IMG/VR virus record: IMGVR_UViG_3300044970_001249
Coordinates: 1-30,895 of that record
Length of the DNA: 30,895 nt
Strand: one strand, 5' to 3'
Origin: a virus
Shown here: in pieces, positions 13,707-19,485 of the stretch
Layout of the letters: every line of letters starts with the position of its first letter
Numbering within the stretch: position 1 is the first letter of the stretch
Made by a program: the position numbers and the translations under genes
The notes under the pieces: generated by a model
What the model was told of the DNA's origin: nothing
Seen by the model: only the letters and a program-made list of their open reading frames with translations
The model's database searches: none

Positions 13707-13937
13707 ATGAGCAACACCAACATCCAATGCGAATACTGTGGCGAAGTCCCCATTTCGGGAGACTGTCCCCACGGCTGTCACGAGCGTCTCCCGAAGGCGT
13801 GGCGCAACGGCAGATACATCTACTGCCTGAGCCACAGCACGGAGCAGGTCTTTGAGTACGAAATCATCTACAAGGGCGACCCTGCGCTGTCCTACGGTAA
13901 GCGCAAGTGCGACTGGTGTAAGAAGGTGCTGGCATGA
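13707..13937 (+). CDS. Small zinc-ribbon protein
   Basis: 76 aa. N-terminal CEYCG...CPHGCH and C-terminal CDWCKKVL give six cysteines and a histidine, probably two zinc sites. The CPxGC pattern recurs in the protein at 15614. First of a run of overlapping small genes (13707-14148). Confidence 0.75.
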   Translation: MSNTNIQCEYCGEVPISGDCPHGCHERLPKAWRNGRYIYCLSHSTEQVFEYEIIYKGDPALSYGKRKCDWCKKVLA

Positions 13938-14083
13938 GCAGGCGCAAGCACATTGCCCAAGACAAGTGGTGCGAAGCCGACAGGCAAGCGTTCGCTGACG
14001 GAAATCGTCTAAGGGCGACCACCATTCCTGACAAGCGCAAGAAAGCAAGCCGAGAAGCCTGCCGAGCATGGAGGCCCCGATGA
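13934..14083 (+). CDS. Small basic protein
   Basis: 49 aa, ATGA overlap on both sides. Strongly basic (MSRRKHIAQDK; PDKRKKASREACRAWRPR), suggesting nucleic-acid contact. No family recognised. Confidence 0.65.
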   Translation: MSRRKHIAQDKWCEADRQAFADGNRLRATTIPDKRKKASREACRAWRPR

Positions 14084-14148
14084 TAGGCACGCTTGCGTTT
14101 ATCTGCTGGTTGTCTATTATCGCTTATGCCATACACAAAGGAGTCTGA
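14080..14148 (+). CDS. 22-aa membrane microprotein
   Basis: ATGA overlap start at 14080. Reads M-I-G-T then a hydrophobic stretch to a Lys-containing end: one TM helix. Supported by overlap with its neighbours rather than by family. Confidence 0.5.
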   Translation: MIGTLAFICWLSIIAYAIHKGV

Positions 14149-14150
14149 GC

Positions 14151-14228
14151 ATGAGCGAGTATCTAGGAATGTTTGCGGTTTGTAGCCTGCTGTTCTTTGC
14201 GGTTTCGTACATCATCAAGAACTGGTAG
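14151..14228 (+). CDS. 25-aa membrane microprotein
   Basis: ATG 14151 preceded by AAAGGAG (about 8 nt). Sequence is almost all one TM segment (GMFAVCSLLFFAVSYII) ending KNW. Adjacent to another TM microprotein, so the two may interact. Confidence 0.5.
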   Translation: MSEYLGMFAVCSLLFFAVSYIIKNW

Positions 14229-14239
14229 ACTCGGGGCTC

Positions 14240-14428
14240 ATGGCACGATACATCTGCGAAATCTGTGATGCCGAAGTAGACCCCAAAGCATCTAATGTCT
14301 TACACCTTGTGACCGTTTGGGTAAAGGGCGGGTCTAACAGCATCAAGAAAACCGAAACACAGCATTATCGTTTCGTTCACGACTTCTGCCAACGCCCCGC
14401 GAATGAAGACCAACTTTCTTTGTTCTAA
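14240..14428 (+). CDS. Small zinc-knuckle protein
   Basis: 62 aa. CEIC near the N-terminus and a later H...C (HDFC) could make a treble-clef-like site. No leaderless promoter and a weak Shine-Dalgarno, so it is probably read through from upstream. Confidence 0.65.
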   Translation: MARYICEICDAEVDPKASNVLHLVTVWVKGGSNSIKKTETQHYRFVHDFCQRPANEDQLSLF

Positions 14429-14450
14429 CCAAATAATGTTGTAAGACAGG

Positions 14451-14485
14451 TTGTTGTTCTAACCACTAAACGCCATAATGAGTGT
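14451..14485 (+). promoter_or_regulatory. Leaderless promoter
   Basis: -35 TTGTTG, 17 bp, -10 CATAAT, 6 nt to ATG 14486. Confidence 0.85.
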
Positions 14486-14803
14486 ATGGATAACTACAAC
14501 ATCACCCTCAATAAGAATGAGTTGCGTGTTGGTGGTCGGAAGGTGGCAACCGTGTCAAACTTCCCTGCCTTGCGTGACGCATTGTTCTCAAACCTGACAC
14601 GACACGAAGCCGTGTACCTCGCTGTTTCACTTCTCGGTGAAGCCCGAACTGCCGAAATCGCCAAACTGCTTGGCGAGGACAAGGCAAACACTACGAAGCG
14701 TTTGGAAGCACTCGTAGATGACGGCAGGCTGACAATCGTGGAAACGGCAAACCGAAAGCCGGGACCGGGTCGCCCCTCTCGTGTGTGGGCGATAGCCGAC
14801 TAA
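14486..14803 (+). CDS. Winged-helix DNA-binding protein (paralog A)
   Basis: 105 aa. Residues about 55-82 (TAEIAKLLGEDKANTTKRLE, ALVDDGRL) form an HTH with recognition helix; the wing follows and ends GRPSRVW (about 95-101). This is the MarR/ArsR-like layout. The same HTH plus GRPSRxW signature recurs at 20173-20439. It is a candidate regulator of the repeated promoters or DnaA-box-like sites. Single-gene unit, followed by a stoperator-like element. Confidence 0.75.
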   Translation: MDNYNITLNKNELRVGGRKVATVSNFPALRDALFSNLTRHEAVYLAVSLLGEARTAEIAKLLGEDKANTTKRLEALVDDGRLTIVETANRKPGPGRPSRVWAIAD

Positions 14804-14806
14804 GGC

Positions 14807-14819
14807 TTTCCGCCACCGT
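14807..14819 (+). repeat. Stoperator-like element copy 5
   Basis: Exact TTTCCGCCACCGT, 5 nt, CATTAGAAA; 3 nt after the stop at 14803. First part of composite control region II, followed by a CGGGGG/CCCCG-type GC-rich hairpin near 14842-14860. Confidence 0.7.
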
Positions 14820-14903
14820 AAGGGCATTAGAAACACACAACCTTCGGGGGCGAAGCCCCGCGCAGAGTTTGTTAGTTCGCAACGATTGTTGTTTAGCATC
14901 AGT

Positions 14904-14924
14904 TGTGGATAAACCTGTGGATAA
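14904..14924 (+). promoter_or_regulatory. Tandem DnaA-box-like pair, control region II
   Basis: TGTGGATAA at 14904-14912 and 14916-14924: direct repeats at 12-bp periodicity, ending 17 bp before the -35 at 14942. Confidence 0.75.
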
Positions 14925-14941
14925 CTTTATGGTGGTCAAGG

Positions 14942-14976
14942 TTGTTGTTTCTACCATTACAAGCCATAATGGGTGT
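14942..14976 (+). promoter_or_regulatory. Leaderless promoter with phased upstream boxes
   Basis: -35 TTGTTG, 17 bp, -10 CATAAT, 6 nt to ATG 14977. Confidence 0.85.
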
Positions 14977-15171
14977 ATGACCGATTACGACTCATGGCTG
15001 GAACAGCCCTACCAAGACCAATACGCATGGGACGACCTGTGCGAACAGTACGAAGGTACTGACCAACACAAGGAAGACCTTGCCGAGTGGCTTGCGGAGA
15101 ATCCCGACATGAAGGCAGAGGACTTCTGGGACTACTGCGAGGACTTCGTGAGAAGGTGGGCAGACCGATGA
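14977..15171 (+). CDS. YDxWLExPYQDQY-family protein, second copy
   Basis: 64 aa, acidic. N-terminus MTDYDSWLEQPYQDQY is nearly the same as in 10733-11002, but the rest is a helical acidic tail without cysteines, so the shared N-terminal module is joined to different C-termini. ATGA overlap with the next gene. Confidence 0.75.
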   Translation: MTDYDSWLEQPYQDQYAWDDLCEQYEGTDQHKEDLAEWLAENPDMKAEDFWDYCEDFVRRWADR

Positions 15172-15398
15172 ACCAAGACGACTTTGACCAAGACCCCGAG
15201 GAGAGCCCCGAGTTCGTTCCCGTAGAGGAGAGCGAGGATGAGGAGTTTGACCCGTTCAGCGACCCGAACTACCATGCCCCCAACAGGTGTAGCGACCCTA
15301 ACTGTTGGGAGTGTGATGACGACGATGACGGGGCTGGCTCGGAGAAGTTCCCAGGCGAGGACATTTGGTGGAAGACCAACGACAAGTGGAACAAATAA
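15168..15398 (+). CDS. Very acidic protein with one Cys cluster
   Basis: 76 aa. Dominated by Asp/Glu (DDFDQDPEESPE; WECDDDDDG) with CSDPNCWEC in the middle, possibly a metal site. Acidic phage proteins can act as DNA mimics, but nothing specific supports that. Second gene of a coupled pair. Confidence 0.65.
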   Translation: MNQDDFDQDPEESPEFVPVEESEDEEFDPFSDPNYHAPNRCSDPNCWECDDDDDGAGSEKFPGEDIWWKTNDKWNK

Positions 15399-15411
15399 TC
15401 TTCATGGAATG

Positions 15412-15446
15412 TTGTGATTCTGACTCTTACAAGCCATAATAGAAGT
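15412..15446 (+). promoter_or_regulatory. Leaderless promoter
   Basis: -35 TTGTGA, 17 bp, -10 CATAAT, 6 nt to ATG 15447. Confidence 0.85.
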
Positions 15447-15614
15447 ATGAGTGCTATGAAACGAATCACCGAAATACTGGACGACATGTTCCGTCCGATG
15501 TGTCCCAAGTGCGGGTACATCCCCAAGAACAAGCCCGAGGGCTACTGCTTCTACTGCGAAATGGCAGGAGACTGGTGCCAGTGCGATGTGTCTGACATGT
15601 GTAAGTGCGACTGA
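15447..15614 (+). CDS. Cys-rich zinc-ribbon microprotein
   Basis: 55 aa. CPKCG...CFYC forms a plausible zinc ribbon; the tail adds CQC and CKC. TGATG overlap with the next Cys-rich gene, so they are probably made together. Confidence 0.7.
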   Translation: MSAMKRITEILDDMFRPMCPKCGYIPKNKPEGYCFYCEMAGDWCQCDVSDMCKCD

Positions 15615-15796
15615 TGCCGAACAGGTGGTCACACAGGTGTTCGGGGTGCGGCGCAGCCCCGATAAACGGTTTCTGCCCGTACGGGTGCGAGGAGTTTCTC
15701 TGCGGAGACTGCGCCCAAGACGAAGCCTATGCCGAAGAACTGCGGGGCTACCCGCTGGCGCAACTACCCCCGTGCGACCGATGTGGAAATAAATAG
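15614..15796 (+). CDS. Cys-rich zinc protein
   Basis: 60 aa. CSGCG, CPYGC, CGDC and CDRCG give eight cysteines, enough for two zinc sites in a compact fold. The GAxPINGFCPYGC part resembles PISGDCPHGC of the protein at 13707, suggesting paralogy. Confidence 0.7.
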   Translation: MPNRWSHRCSGCGAAPINGFCPYGCEEFLCGDCAQDEAYAEELRGYPLAQLPPCDRCGNK

Positions 15797-15815
15797 GTAA
15801 ATCTTTCTCAACAGG

Positions 15816-15850
15816 TTGTGGTCATAACTACTAAATGCCACAATGAAGAT
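15816..15850 (+). promoter_or_regulatory. Leaderless promoter
   Basis: -35 TTGTGG, 17 bp, -10 CACAAT, 6 nt to ATG 15851. Confidence 0.85.
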
Positions 15851-15991
15851 ATGAACGAAGAAACCTTCCCCATCATCAAGTGCGTCACCGAAGAGTGCGA
15901 GAACATGACCGACATGGTCGTCTGCGAGGACTGCGTGGACAGAATGCTCCCTGCCTACGAGCGACACCTAGAGAGGCAACAGGGGCTGTAA
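15851..15991 (+). CDS. Small zinc-knuckle protein
   Basis: 46 aa. Cys11, Cys16, Cys25 and Cys28 (CVTEEC...CEDC) are spaced like a single zinc finger; the rest is a charged helix. Supported by the leaderless promoter at the exact distance. Confidence 0.7.
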   Translation: MNEETFPIIKCVTEECENMTDMVVCEDCVDRMLPAYERHLERQQGL

Positions 15992-16039
15992 GCCCCCTAG
16001 TCGCCGTTGTGCTACATTCTCACCAAGCGAGGTGAGACT

Positions 16040-16141
16040 ATGAGCAATGGCAGAATAAAGGGCAAGAAGTACGGCGGTCTGTTTGACTGGAGGCGTAAGC
16101 CGACCACACGGACTGGTGCGAAGAAGCGGAAGAGCAAGTAA
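16040..16141 (+). CDS. Small basic protein
   Basis: 33 aa: KGKKYGGLFDWRRK and a Lys/Arg-rich tail. ATG 16040 has GGTGA about 5 nt upstream. Its TAA shares a base with the next ATG (TAATG). A nucleic-acid-binding peptide is possible. Confidence 0.5.
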   Translation: MSNGRIKGKKYGGLFDWRRKPTTRTGAKKRKSK

Positions 16142-16467
16142 TGCCCGTTGGTTGGGGCGGCAGCCCCGGTGCAGAAGAAATGACTGGCGACTTAGCGCAA
16201 TACACCAAGTACTTTGCTCTCCATGACCTTGACTTTGACATCATGTACAGGTCGGGGCTGTGGAGTGTGACGGTTTGGGGAAAACGAGAAATCCCACCCG
16301 TGAAGGTGAGAAATGTGAAAGTAATGGACGACACAGATGGTGGATTTCATTGGGAATACTCCACACTCACTCATTTGCGAGACTTTGTTGCGACGAGCGA
16401 GTCCCGCGCGACGCTTGACGAGGCTTTACAGCAGGCGTATCAAGCCGTGAAGGTGGCTAGGGTCTAG
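16141..16467 (+). CDS. Hypothetical protein
   Basis: 108 aa, N-terminal GWGGSPGAEE, then alpha/beta. A C-terminal helix (TLDEALQQAYQAVK) ends the protein. Its TAG lies in a CTAG that is also the stop of the leftward gene 16464-16634 (convergent, sharing the palindrome). Confidence 0.65.
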   Translation: MPVGWGGSPGAEEMTGDLAQYTKYFALHDLDFDIMYRSGLWSVTVWGKREIPPVKVRNVKVMDDTDGGFHWEYSTLTHLRDFVATSESRATLDEALQQAYQAVKVARV

Positions 16468-16634
16468 CCCTTCCGCTGAACCCAGCCGTCGCCCTCAGGC
16501 TCCCAGCCAGCGTCCTTGAGGAGTCCAACGATGACCTGCATCGCAATCCACTCCCCCTTGTCCAGTATCGCCTTTGCTTCGGCGAGGTACTTGACTTCGG
16601 TGGGGTGCTCTTCTATGTACTGATTGCTGTTCAT
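16464..16634 (-). CDS. Small protein, lone leftward gene in a rightward block
   Basis: 56 aa: helical N-terminus (YLAEAKAILDKGEWIAMQVI) and WEPEGDGWVQRKG end. Leaderless promoter on the minus strand. Its 5' side faces a parS-like palindrome and a rightward promoter, so it is well placed to be a regulatory gene, but no DNA-binding motif is clear. Confidence 0.7.
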   Translation of the reverse strand: MNSNQYIEEHPTEVKYLAEAKAILDKGEWIAMQVIVGLLKDAGWEPEGDGWVQRKG

Positions 16635-16669
16635 ATGACCATTATGGCGTCTAAGCAACCGAACCACAA
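16635..16669 (-). promoter_or_regulatory. Leaderless promoter (leftward)
   Basis: -35 TTGTGG, 17 bp, -10 CATAAT, 6 nt to ATG 16634. Confidence 0.8.
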
Positions 16670-16684
16670 CCTCTAATTTATTTG

Positions 16685-16715
16685 TATTGTACAACAATGT
16701 TTCACGAGAAACATT
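16685..16715. promoter_or_regulatory. parS-like palindrome between divergent promoters
   Basis: TGTTTCACGAGAAACA at 16698-16713 differs at one position from the widespread bacterial ParB site TGTTTCACGTGAAACA. Arms extend to 8 bp (AATGTTTC/GAAACATT). A second dyad TTGTA-TTG-TACAA lies beside it (about 16682-16694). It could bind host ParB/Noc or a phage regulator. Confidence 0.6.
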
Positions 16716-16725
16716 GGTCGGCAGG

Positions 16726-16760
16726 TTGTGGTCAGACCCACTACAAGCCATAATGAAGGT
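16726..16760 (+). promoter_or_regulatory. Leaderless promoter
   Basis: -35 TTGTGG, 17 bp, -10 CATAAT, 6 nt to ATG 16761. Confidence 0.85.
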
Positions 16761-17033
16761 ATGAAAGCAACCAAGCCCAACCCCCAAGACCTCCTCCTCA
16801 TCGCCTTCAAGGCTGCTGAACTGGAGGTTCTCCTGAAGCGACTCGGCACCATGCCCTCTTACTTCAACCCGAACCCAGCCGACCTGCCCGACCTGCCGTG
16901 GTCGACCACGACCCTCGCCAACCTTGTGAACGACCTCGCCTCGGTCACGAGGTTGATTGACGACGAGATGGAGCAGGAAGAGTGGGGCATCACCGACGAC
17001 ATGGTCGACGAAATCTGCGAGGTTCTCGGATGA
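16761..17033 (+). CDS. Hypothetical helical protein
   Basis: 90 aa. Two helical segments (DLLLIAFKAAELEVLLKRL; TTTLANLVNDLASVTRLI) around a Pro-rich linker. No motif. Leaderless start. Confidence 0.7.
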   Translation: MKATKPNPQDLLLIAFKAAELEVLLKRLGTMPSYFNPNPADLPDLPWSTTTLANLVNDLASVTRLIDDEMEQEEWGITDDMVDEICEVLG

Positions 17034-17039
17034 CGCAGG

Positions 17040-17074
17040 TTGCGAAGCCGACCCTTACAAGCCATAATGGTGAT
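17040..17074 (+). promoter_or_regulatory. Leaderless promoter
   Basis: -35 TTGCGA, 17 bp, -10 CATAAT, 6 nt to ATG 17075. An ATGA overlap with the previous stop also opens a frame through this promoter (start 17030), giving a 15-residue N-terminal extension if used. Confidence 0.8.
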
Positions 17075-17344
17075 ATGAACAACAACGACACCATCGACCT
17101 CGGCATGTACACAGATGGGGGCAACAACCTCCTCGCTGAAGCCCTCATGGACGCCCTGCGTGTCCCCGCCCACGAGTTCCCCCGTGACGGACACGAGGAC
17201 TGGTTCACGGCGTGGGTGAAAGCCCATCCTGTTCACAGCGGGGCCCTCGTACGGCACACCGAGTGGACAGATACCGATGTGATGGACAGGGTGGTGTGGG
17301 CGCTGTCTGACCCCGAGCGTGGCATGAGGTGGCTCACCTCCTGA
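17075..17344 (+). CDS. Hypothetical protein
   Basis: 89 aa. N-terminal Asn-rich, then LLAEALMDALRV and WFTAWVKAHPVHSGALVRH. No recognised family. Followed 4 nt after its stop by a stoperator-like element. Confidence 0.7.
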   Translation: MNNNDTIDLGMYTDGGNNLLAEALMDALRVPAHEFPRDGHEDWFTAWVKAHPVHSGALVRHTEWTDTDVMDRVVWALSDPERGMRWLTS

Positions 17345-17348
17345 GGGC

Positions 17349-17361
17349 TTTCCGCCACCGT
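17349..17361 (+). repeat. Stoperator-like element copy 6
   Basis: Exact TTTCCGCCACCGT, 5 nt, CATTAGAAA. First part of composite control region III, followed by GC-rich GGGGCCCC and GGGGGTGTGTCA (17444-17455). Confidence 0.7.
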
Positions 17362-17463
17362 GACTCCATTAGAAAAGCGCATTTGTTCCCCGGAGGGGCC
17401 CCGCGTGTCTATTTAGCGAACTGAGGGCGCGGGGCGTCCGAAAGGGGGTGTGTCATGGTTTCC

Positions 17464-17484
17464 TGTGGACAAATCTGTGGATAA
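17464..17484 (+). promoter_or_regulatory. Tandem DnaA-box-like pair, control region III
   Basis: TGTGGACAA (17464-17472; the complement of the actinobacterial-type DnaA box TTGTCCACA) and TGTGGATAA (17476-17484), 12-bp period, ending 17 bp before the -35 at 17502. Confidence 0.75.
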
Positions 17485-17501
17485 CTTTCCCTGCCTTCGG
17501 G

Positions 17502-17536
17502 TTGTGGTGATACCCACTACAAGCCATACTGGCGGC
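17502..17536 (+). promoter_or_regulatory. Leaderless promoter with phased upstream boxes
   Basis: -35 TTGTGG, 17 bp, -10 CATACT, 6 nt to ATG 17537. Confidence 0.85.
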
Positions 17537-17719
17537 ATGACCAAACACACCAACCCCACCCCCATCGGCACCTCCCTTCCGCTCGCCCGCAAGGTGAAGC
17601 GCCGTCCCCTCACGCCCGTCACCCACGAGGGCGACCACCCTGGTGCCTTCGGGCTGACCTACGAGGAGTTGCACGGGCTCGTGCGCTGGGCGCAGGCGAT
17701 GAGGGGGGAGGTCGTGTGA
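17537..17719 (+). CDS. Small basic hypothetical protein
   Basis: 60 aa. Thr/Pro-rich start, basic middle (ARKVKRRPLTPVTH), then helix YEELHGLVRWAQAM. Controlled by a DnaA-box-like promoter. Family not recognised. A GTGA overlap opens the next frame. Confidence 0.7.
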   Translation: MTKHTNPTPIGTSLPLARKVKRRPLTPVTHEGDHPGAFGLTYEELHGLVRWAQAMRGEVV

Positions 17720-17749
17720 ACCCATCGCCCAAAATGTTTGAGAACGAGG

Positions 17750-17784
17750 TTGTTGTTTTGACCCTTACACGCCATAATGGTGAT
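17750..17784 (+). promoter_or_regulatory. Leaderless promoter
   Basis: -35 TTGTTG, 17 bp, -10 CATAAT, 6 nt to ATG 17785. Confidence 0.85.
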
Positions 17785-17847
17785 ATGAACATTTTCATAG
17801 CCGTTTACGCAATAGCCTCAGTCACCATGATTTTGTGGGCAAGGTAG
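17785..17847 (+). CDS. 20-aa membrane microprotein
   Basis: MNIFIAVYAIASVTMILWAR: a single TM segment with one terminal Arg. Supported by a full leaderless promoter at exact spacing. A GTG at 17716 (GTGA overlap with the previous gene) is in frame and would give a 43-aa form through the promoter, so two starts are possible. Confidence 0.6.
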   Translation: MNIFIAVYAIASVTMILWAR

Positions 17848-17914
17848 TTGCAAGAAGCCCACACTTGGGATAAAGTCCCGTTTACCTCACAACCCCCACT
17901 TTGAGGCGCAAGTG

Positions 17915-17950
17915 CCCCCACCCAGTTCGAACATCAGGGTGGGGGTTCTT
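17915..17950 (+). terminator. Intrinsic terminator
   Basis: CCCCCACCC (17915-17923) and GGGTGGGGG (17937-17945), perfect 9 bp, then TTCTT. Confidence 0.8.
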
Positions 17951-17954
17951 GTCG

Positions 17955-17966
17955 TATTATGGGTAC
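17955..17966 (+). promoter_or_regulatory. TATTAT -10 with leaderless spacing, fused to terminator
   Basis: TATTAT at 17955-17960, then 6 nt, then ATG 17967. No -35 match; the preceding bases are the terminator stem. Same arrangement as 26996-27007. Confidence 0.5.
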
Positions 17967-18074
17967 ATGGCAGAAGACAAAGACGGGGCTAAGCCCAAAG
18001 AAGAAAAACAGAAAAAGGCGAAGCCAAGATTTCTACAAAGAAAGCCTCGCAGGTGTTGCGGTAAGCCTTCATAA
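17967..18074 (+). CDS. Lys-rich small protein
   Basis: 35 aa, M-A-E-D-K-D then Lys/Glu-rich, ending RKPRRCCGKPS. ATG 17967 sits 6 nt after a TATTAT -10, consistent with leaderless expression. A different frame from ATG 17959 overlaps and continues into the next gene; both cannot be main products, and I favour this one plus a separate start at 18091. Confidence 0.45.
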   Translation: MAEDKDGAKPKEEKQKKAKPRFLQRKPRRCCGKPS

Positions 18075-18090
18075 ACCGTACACTGACCTA

Positions 18091-18396
18091 ATGGTAGGAA
18101 AAGACGCAGAAAACTTTGACCCCAAAGAAGTCATGGGCAAAGAAGAAGAACTCCACGACTTCTACATTGAGACCTTTGATGATTGGCTCAAGTACGGCTA
18201 TGTGAAAGGCTGGTGCGGAGCCCCGGTTTGCTACACACACGACGGACTGCCGACCACAGAAGCAGAAGATGCCGAGTTTGAGGAAGGCGACCCATGCATC
18301 CAAATCGTTCGCCTTTATTGGGACGAAGACGAAAAGCGGGGCGTTGAGGAGAACCACTCACCTTCACAATGGCGAGCGAGTAATCGTGGTCTCTAA
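18091..18396 (+). CDS. Conserved phage hypothetical protein
   Basis: 101 aa from ATG 18091. Blocks GKEEELHDFYIETFDDWL, GWCGAPVCYTHDGLPTTEAE and GDPCIQIVRLYWDEDEK, ending EENHSPSQWR, look like a protein recurrent in phages of aquatic and soil actinobacteria; function unknown. The frame is open back to ATG 17959 (145 aa), but the extra N-terminus is low-complexity Lys/Arg that overlaps another small frame. Confidence 0.75.
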   Translation: MVGKDAENFDPKEVMGKEEELHDFYIETFDDWLKYGYVKGWCGAPVCYTHDGLPTTEAEDAEFEEGDPCIQIVRLYWDEDEKRGVEENHSPSQWRASNRGL

Positions 18397-18398
18397 GG

Positions 18399-18433
18399 TT
18401 GTGAAACCATCGCTTACAAGCCATAATGAAGTT
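18399..18433 (+). promoter_or_regulatory. Leaderless promoter
   Basis: -35 TTGTGA, 17 bp, -10 CATAAT, 6 nt to ATG 18434. Confidence 0.85.
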
Positions 18434-18541
18434 ATGAGCAGATGGACTGAACAAGAAATAGAAGCCTTCCTTGACTACGAAGAAAGCAGAGCAAACGCTT
18501 ACCTGTGTGAAACAGAGGACGACGAAGAGGAGACCGAATGA
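18434..18541 (+). CDS. Acidic microprotein
   Basis: 35 aa: helix EQEIEAFLDYEESRANAYL then acidic tail. Leaderless first gene of a three-gene overlapping unit (18434-18896). Confidence 0.6.
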   Translation: MSRWTEQEIEAFLDYEESRANAYLCETEDDEEETE

Positions 18542-18663
18542 TTACAGTAATCGGGCTCACAACCTACATCACCCTGTTGCTGTTTGGCATGAGTGGAGCA
18601 ACCCTCGCCAAGCCGAAAGAAGTTCAGCAGCCCCGCGACTACAAGCATTGGGGGGAAGGGTGA
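18538..18663 (+). CDS. Small membrane or secreted protein
   Basis: 41 aa, ATGA overlap. One hydrophobic segment (about residues 4-22) followed by a polar tail (KPKEVQQPRDYKHWGEG); a membrane anchor or short signal-like peptide. Confidence 0.6.
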   Translation: MITVIGLTTYITLLLFGMSGATLAKPKEVQQPRDYKHWGEG

Positions 18664-18896
18664 ACTACTACGGATTTCGTCTTGTTGTTCAACAGGAATG
18701 GGCAGAGACCAAGAACCTCAGGCTCGGACAGGTGTACTTCAACATCCTTCACGAACTACGACCCGACCTCGCAAACCGTTTACGGGGCTCTCTACACGAC
18801 CCGTTCTACAGGGAAGAAATACCCCTAGAAGCAGAGCAGTTGGTTGAACGAGAGTGGGACGACACCACCGAGTTCGCTGAACCTCGCTACCTGTGA
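18660..18896 (+). CDS. Hypothetical protein
   Basis: 78 aa from GTG 18660 (GTGA overlap). YYGFRLVVQQEWAETKNLRLGQVYFNIL and acidic C-terminus. No family recognised; third gene of the unit. Confidence 0.65.
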   Translation: MNYYGFRLVVQQEWAETKNLRLGQVYFNILHELRPDLANRLRGSLHDPFYREEIPLEAEQLVEREWDDTTEFAEPRYL

Positions 18897-18973
18897 CCGA
18901 CAACCCGTAGTTCCTGACCGGACGAAGCCCCGTGCTTTCCTACAATGTCTTGGAACTTTACGGAGGTCAAGTC

Positions 18974-19105
18974 ATGTTGGTAGGTCTAATAGCATTTATG
19001 GCAGTCGGAATAGCAGGCGCAGTTCCATTCGCTCTTGTATCCCTGATGGTTGAGCGGACGGGGCTCGAGGTTGCCGAGGACAGAGTTTACGACCGCAGGT
19101 TGTGA
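18974..19105 (+). CDS. Small membrane protein
   Basis: 43 aa. ATG 18974 with GGAGGT 7 nt upstream; a TACAAT -10 candidate at 18941-18946. The first ~28 residues are one long hydrophobic helix, then a charged tail. Its stop (19103-19105) is part of the -35 of the next promoter. Confidence 0.6.
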   Translation: MLVGLIAFMAVGIAGAVPFALVSLMVERTGLEVAEDRVYDRRL

Positions 19106-19134
19106 TTCGGCTCCTTACACGCCATAATGGAAGT
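19100..19134 (+). promoter_or_regulatory. Orphan leaderless-type promoter driving a small RNA
   Basis: -35 TTGTGA, 17 bp, -10 CATAAT; the start position (19135) is AGC, not a start codon. Confidence 0.8.
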
Positions 19135-19259
19135 AGCAACAAAGTAACTGCGTCCAACAGGCAGAAAGCGTAAGCCCTGTTCGCCCCAGCGAAAGAAGTT
19201 GTAGGGACAAACCCCATTGGGACAATAGGCGACTGTTGAGAGCACCCGATGGGGTTTTT
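19135..19259 (+). ncRNA. Small noncoding RNA, ~125 nt, unrecognised family
   Basis: Starts at the predicted +1 of an orphan promoter and ends at an intrinsic terminator (12-bp stem 19210-19221/19245-19256, five T). It has no open frame of note. Internal AACAGG/CCTGTT helix near 19157-19184. Both ends are defined by sequence signals, the main reason to call it an RNA gene. Confidence 0.7.
19210..19259 (+). terminator. Intrinsic terminator of small RNA
   Basis: AACCCCATTGGG (19210-19221) pairs with CCCGATGGGGTT (19245-19256) over 12 bp (one G-U), with T-run 19255-19259. Confidence 0.9.
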
Positions 19260-19329
19260 CTCTGCCCTTTTTTCTTCCGCCCGTCGGCCCCGCCGTCGTT
19301 CTTCGCTTCGTAAACTTTTACGCCATTGC

Positions 19330-19342
19330 TTTCCGCCACCGT
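19330..19342 (+). repeat. Stoperator-like element copy 7
   Basis: Exact TTTCCGCCACCGT, 5 nt, CATTAGGAAA. Confidence 0.7.
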
Positions 19343-19388
19343 AATACCATTAGGAAACACAAAGAGTCCGCCACGCGGGACTCGCAAA

Positions 19389-19418
19389 TAATCAGATTTC
19401 TGATAATCAGATTTCTGA
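19389..19418 (+). repeat. Tandem 15-bp repeat with internal dyad
   Basis: TAATCAGATTTCTGA occurs twice back to back; each unit contains TCAGA/TCTGA, an inverted repeat, so the site is both direct and palindromic, as expected of an operator pair. Confidence 0.7.
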
Positions 19419-19435
19419 GTTCTTGTCCCCAGACT

Positions 19436-19468
19436 TGTGGACAAACCTGTGGAAAAATCTGTGGATAA
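19436..19468 (+). promoter_or_regulatory. Triple DnaA-box-like array, control region IV
   Basis: TGTGGACAA (19436-19444), TGTGGAAAA (19448-19456) and TGTGGATAA (19460-19468), strict 12-bp period, the last ending 17 bp before the -35 at 19486. Confidence 0.8.
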
Positions 19469-19485
19469 CTTTCTTGGTCAGAATG

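Larger units (their letters stand above)
19260..19485 (+). other. Intergenic control region IV (no gene)
   Basis: Holds stoperator-like copy 7, a GAGTCC/GGACTC hairpin (about 19365-19384), a 15-bp tandem repeat (19389-19418) and three DnaA-box-like sites before the promoter at 19486. I see no gene in it. Confidence 0.6.

Noticed and set aside
17959-18396. 145-aa version of the conserved phage protein
   Set aside because: The extra N-terminus is low-complexity and overlaps a better-placed leaderless frame at 17967; the conserved blocks begin after ATG 18091.
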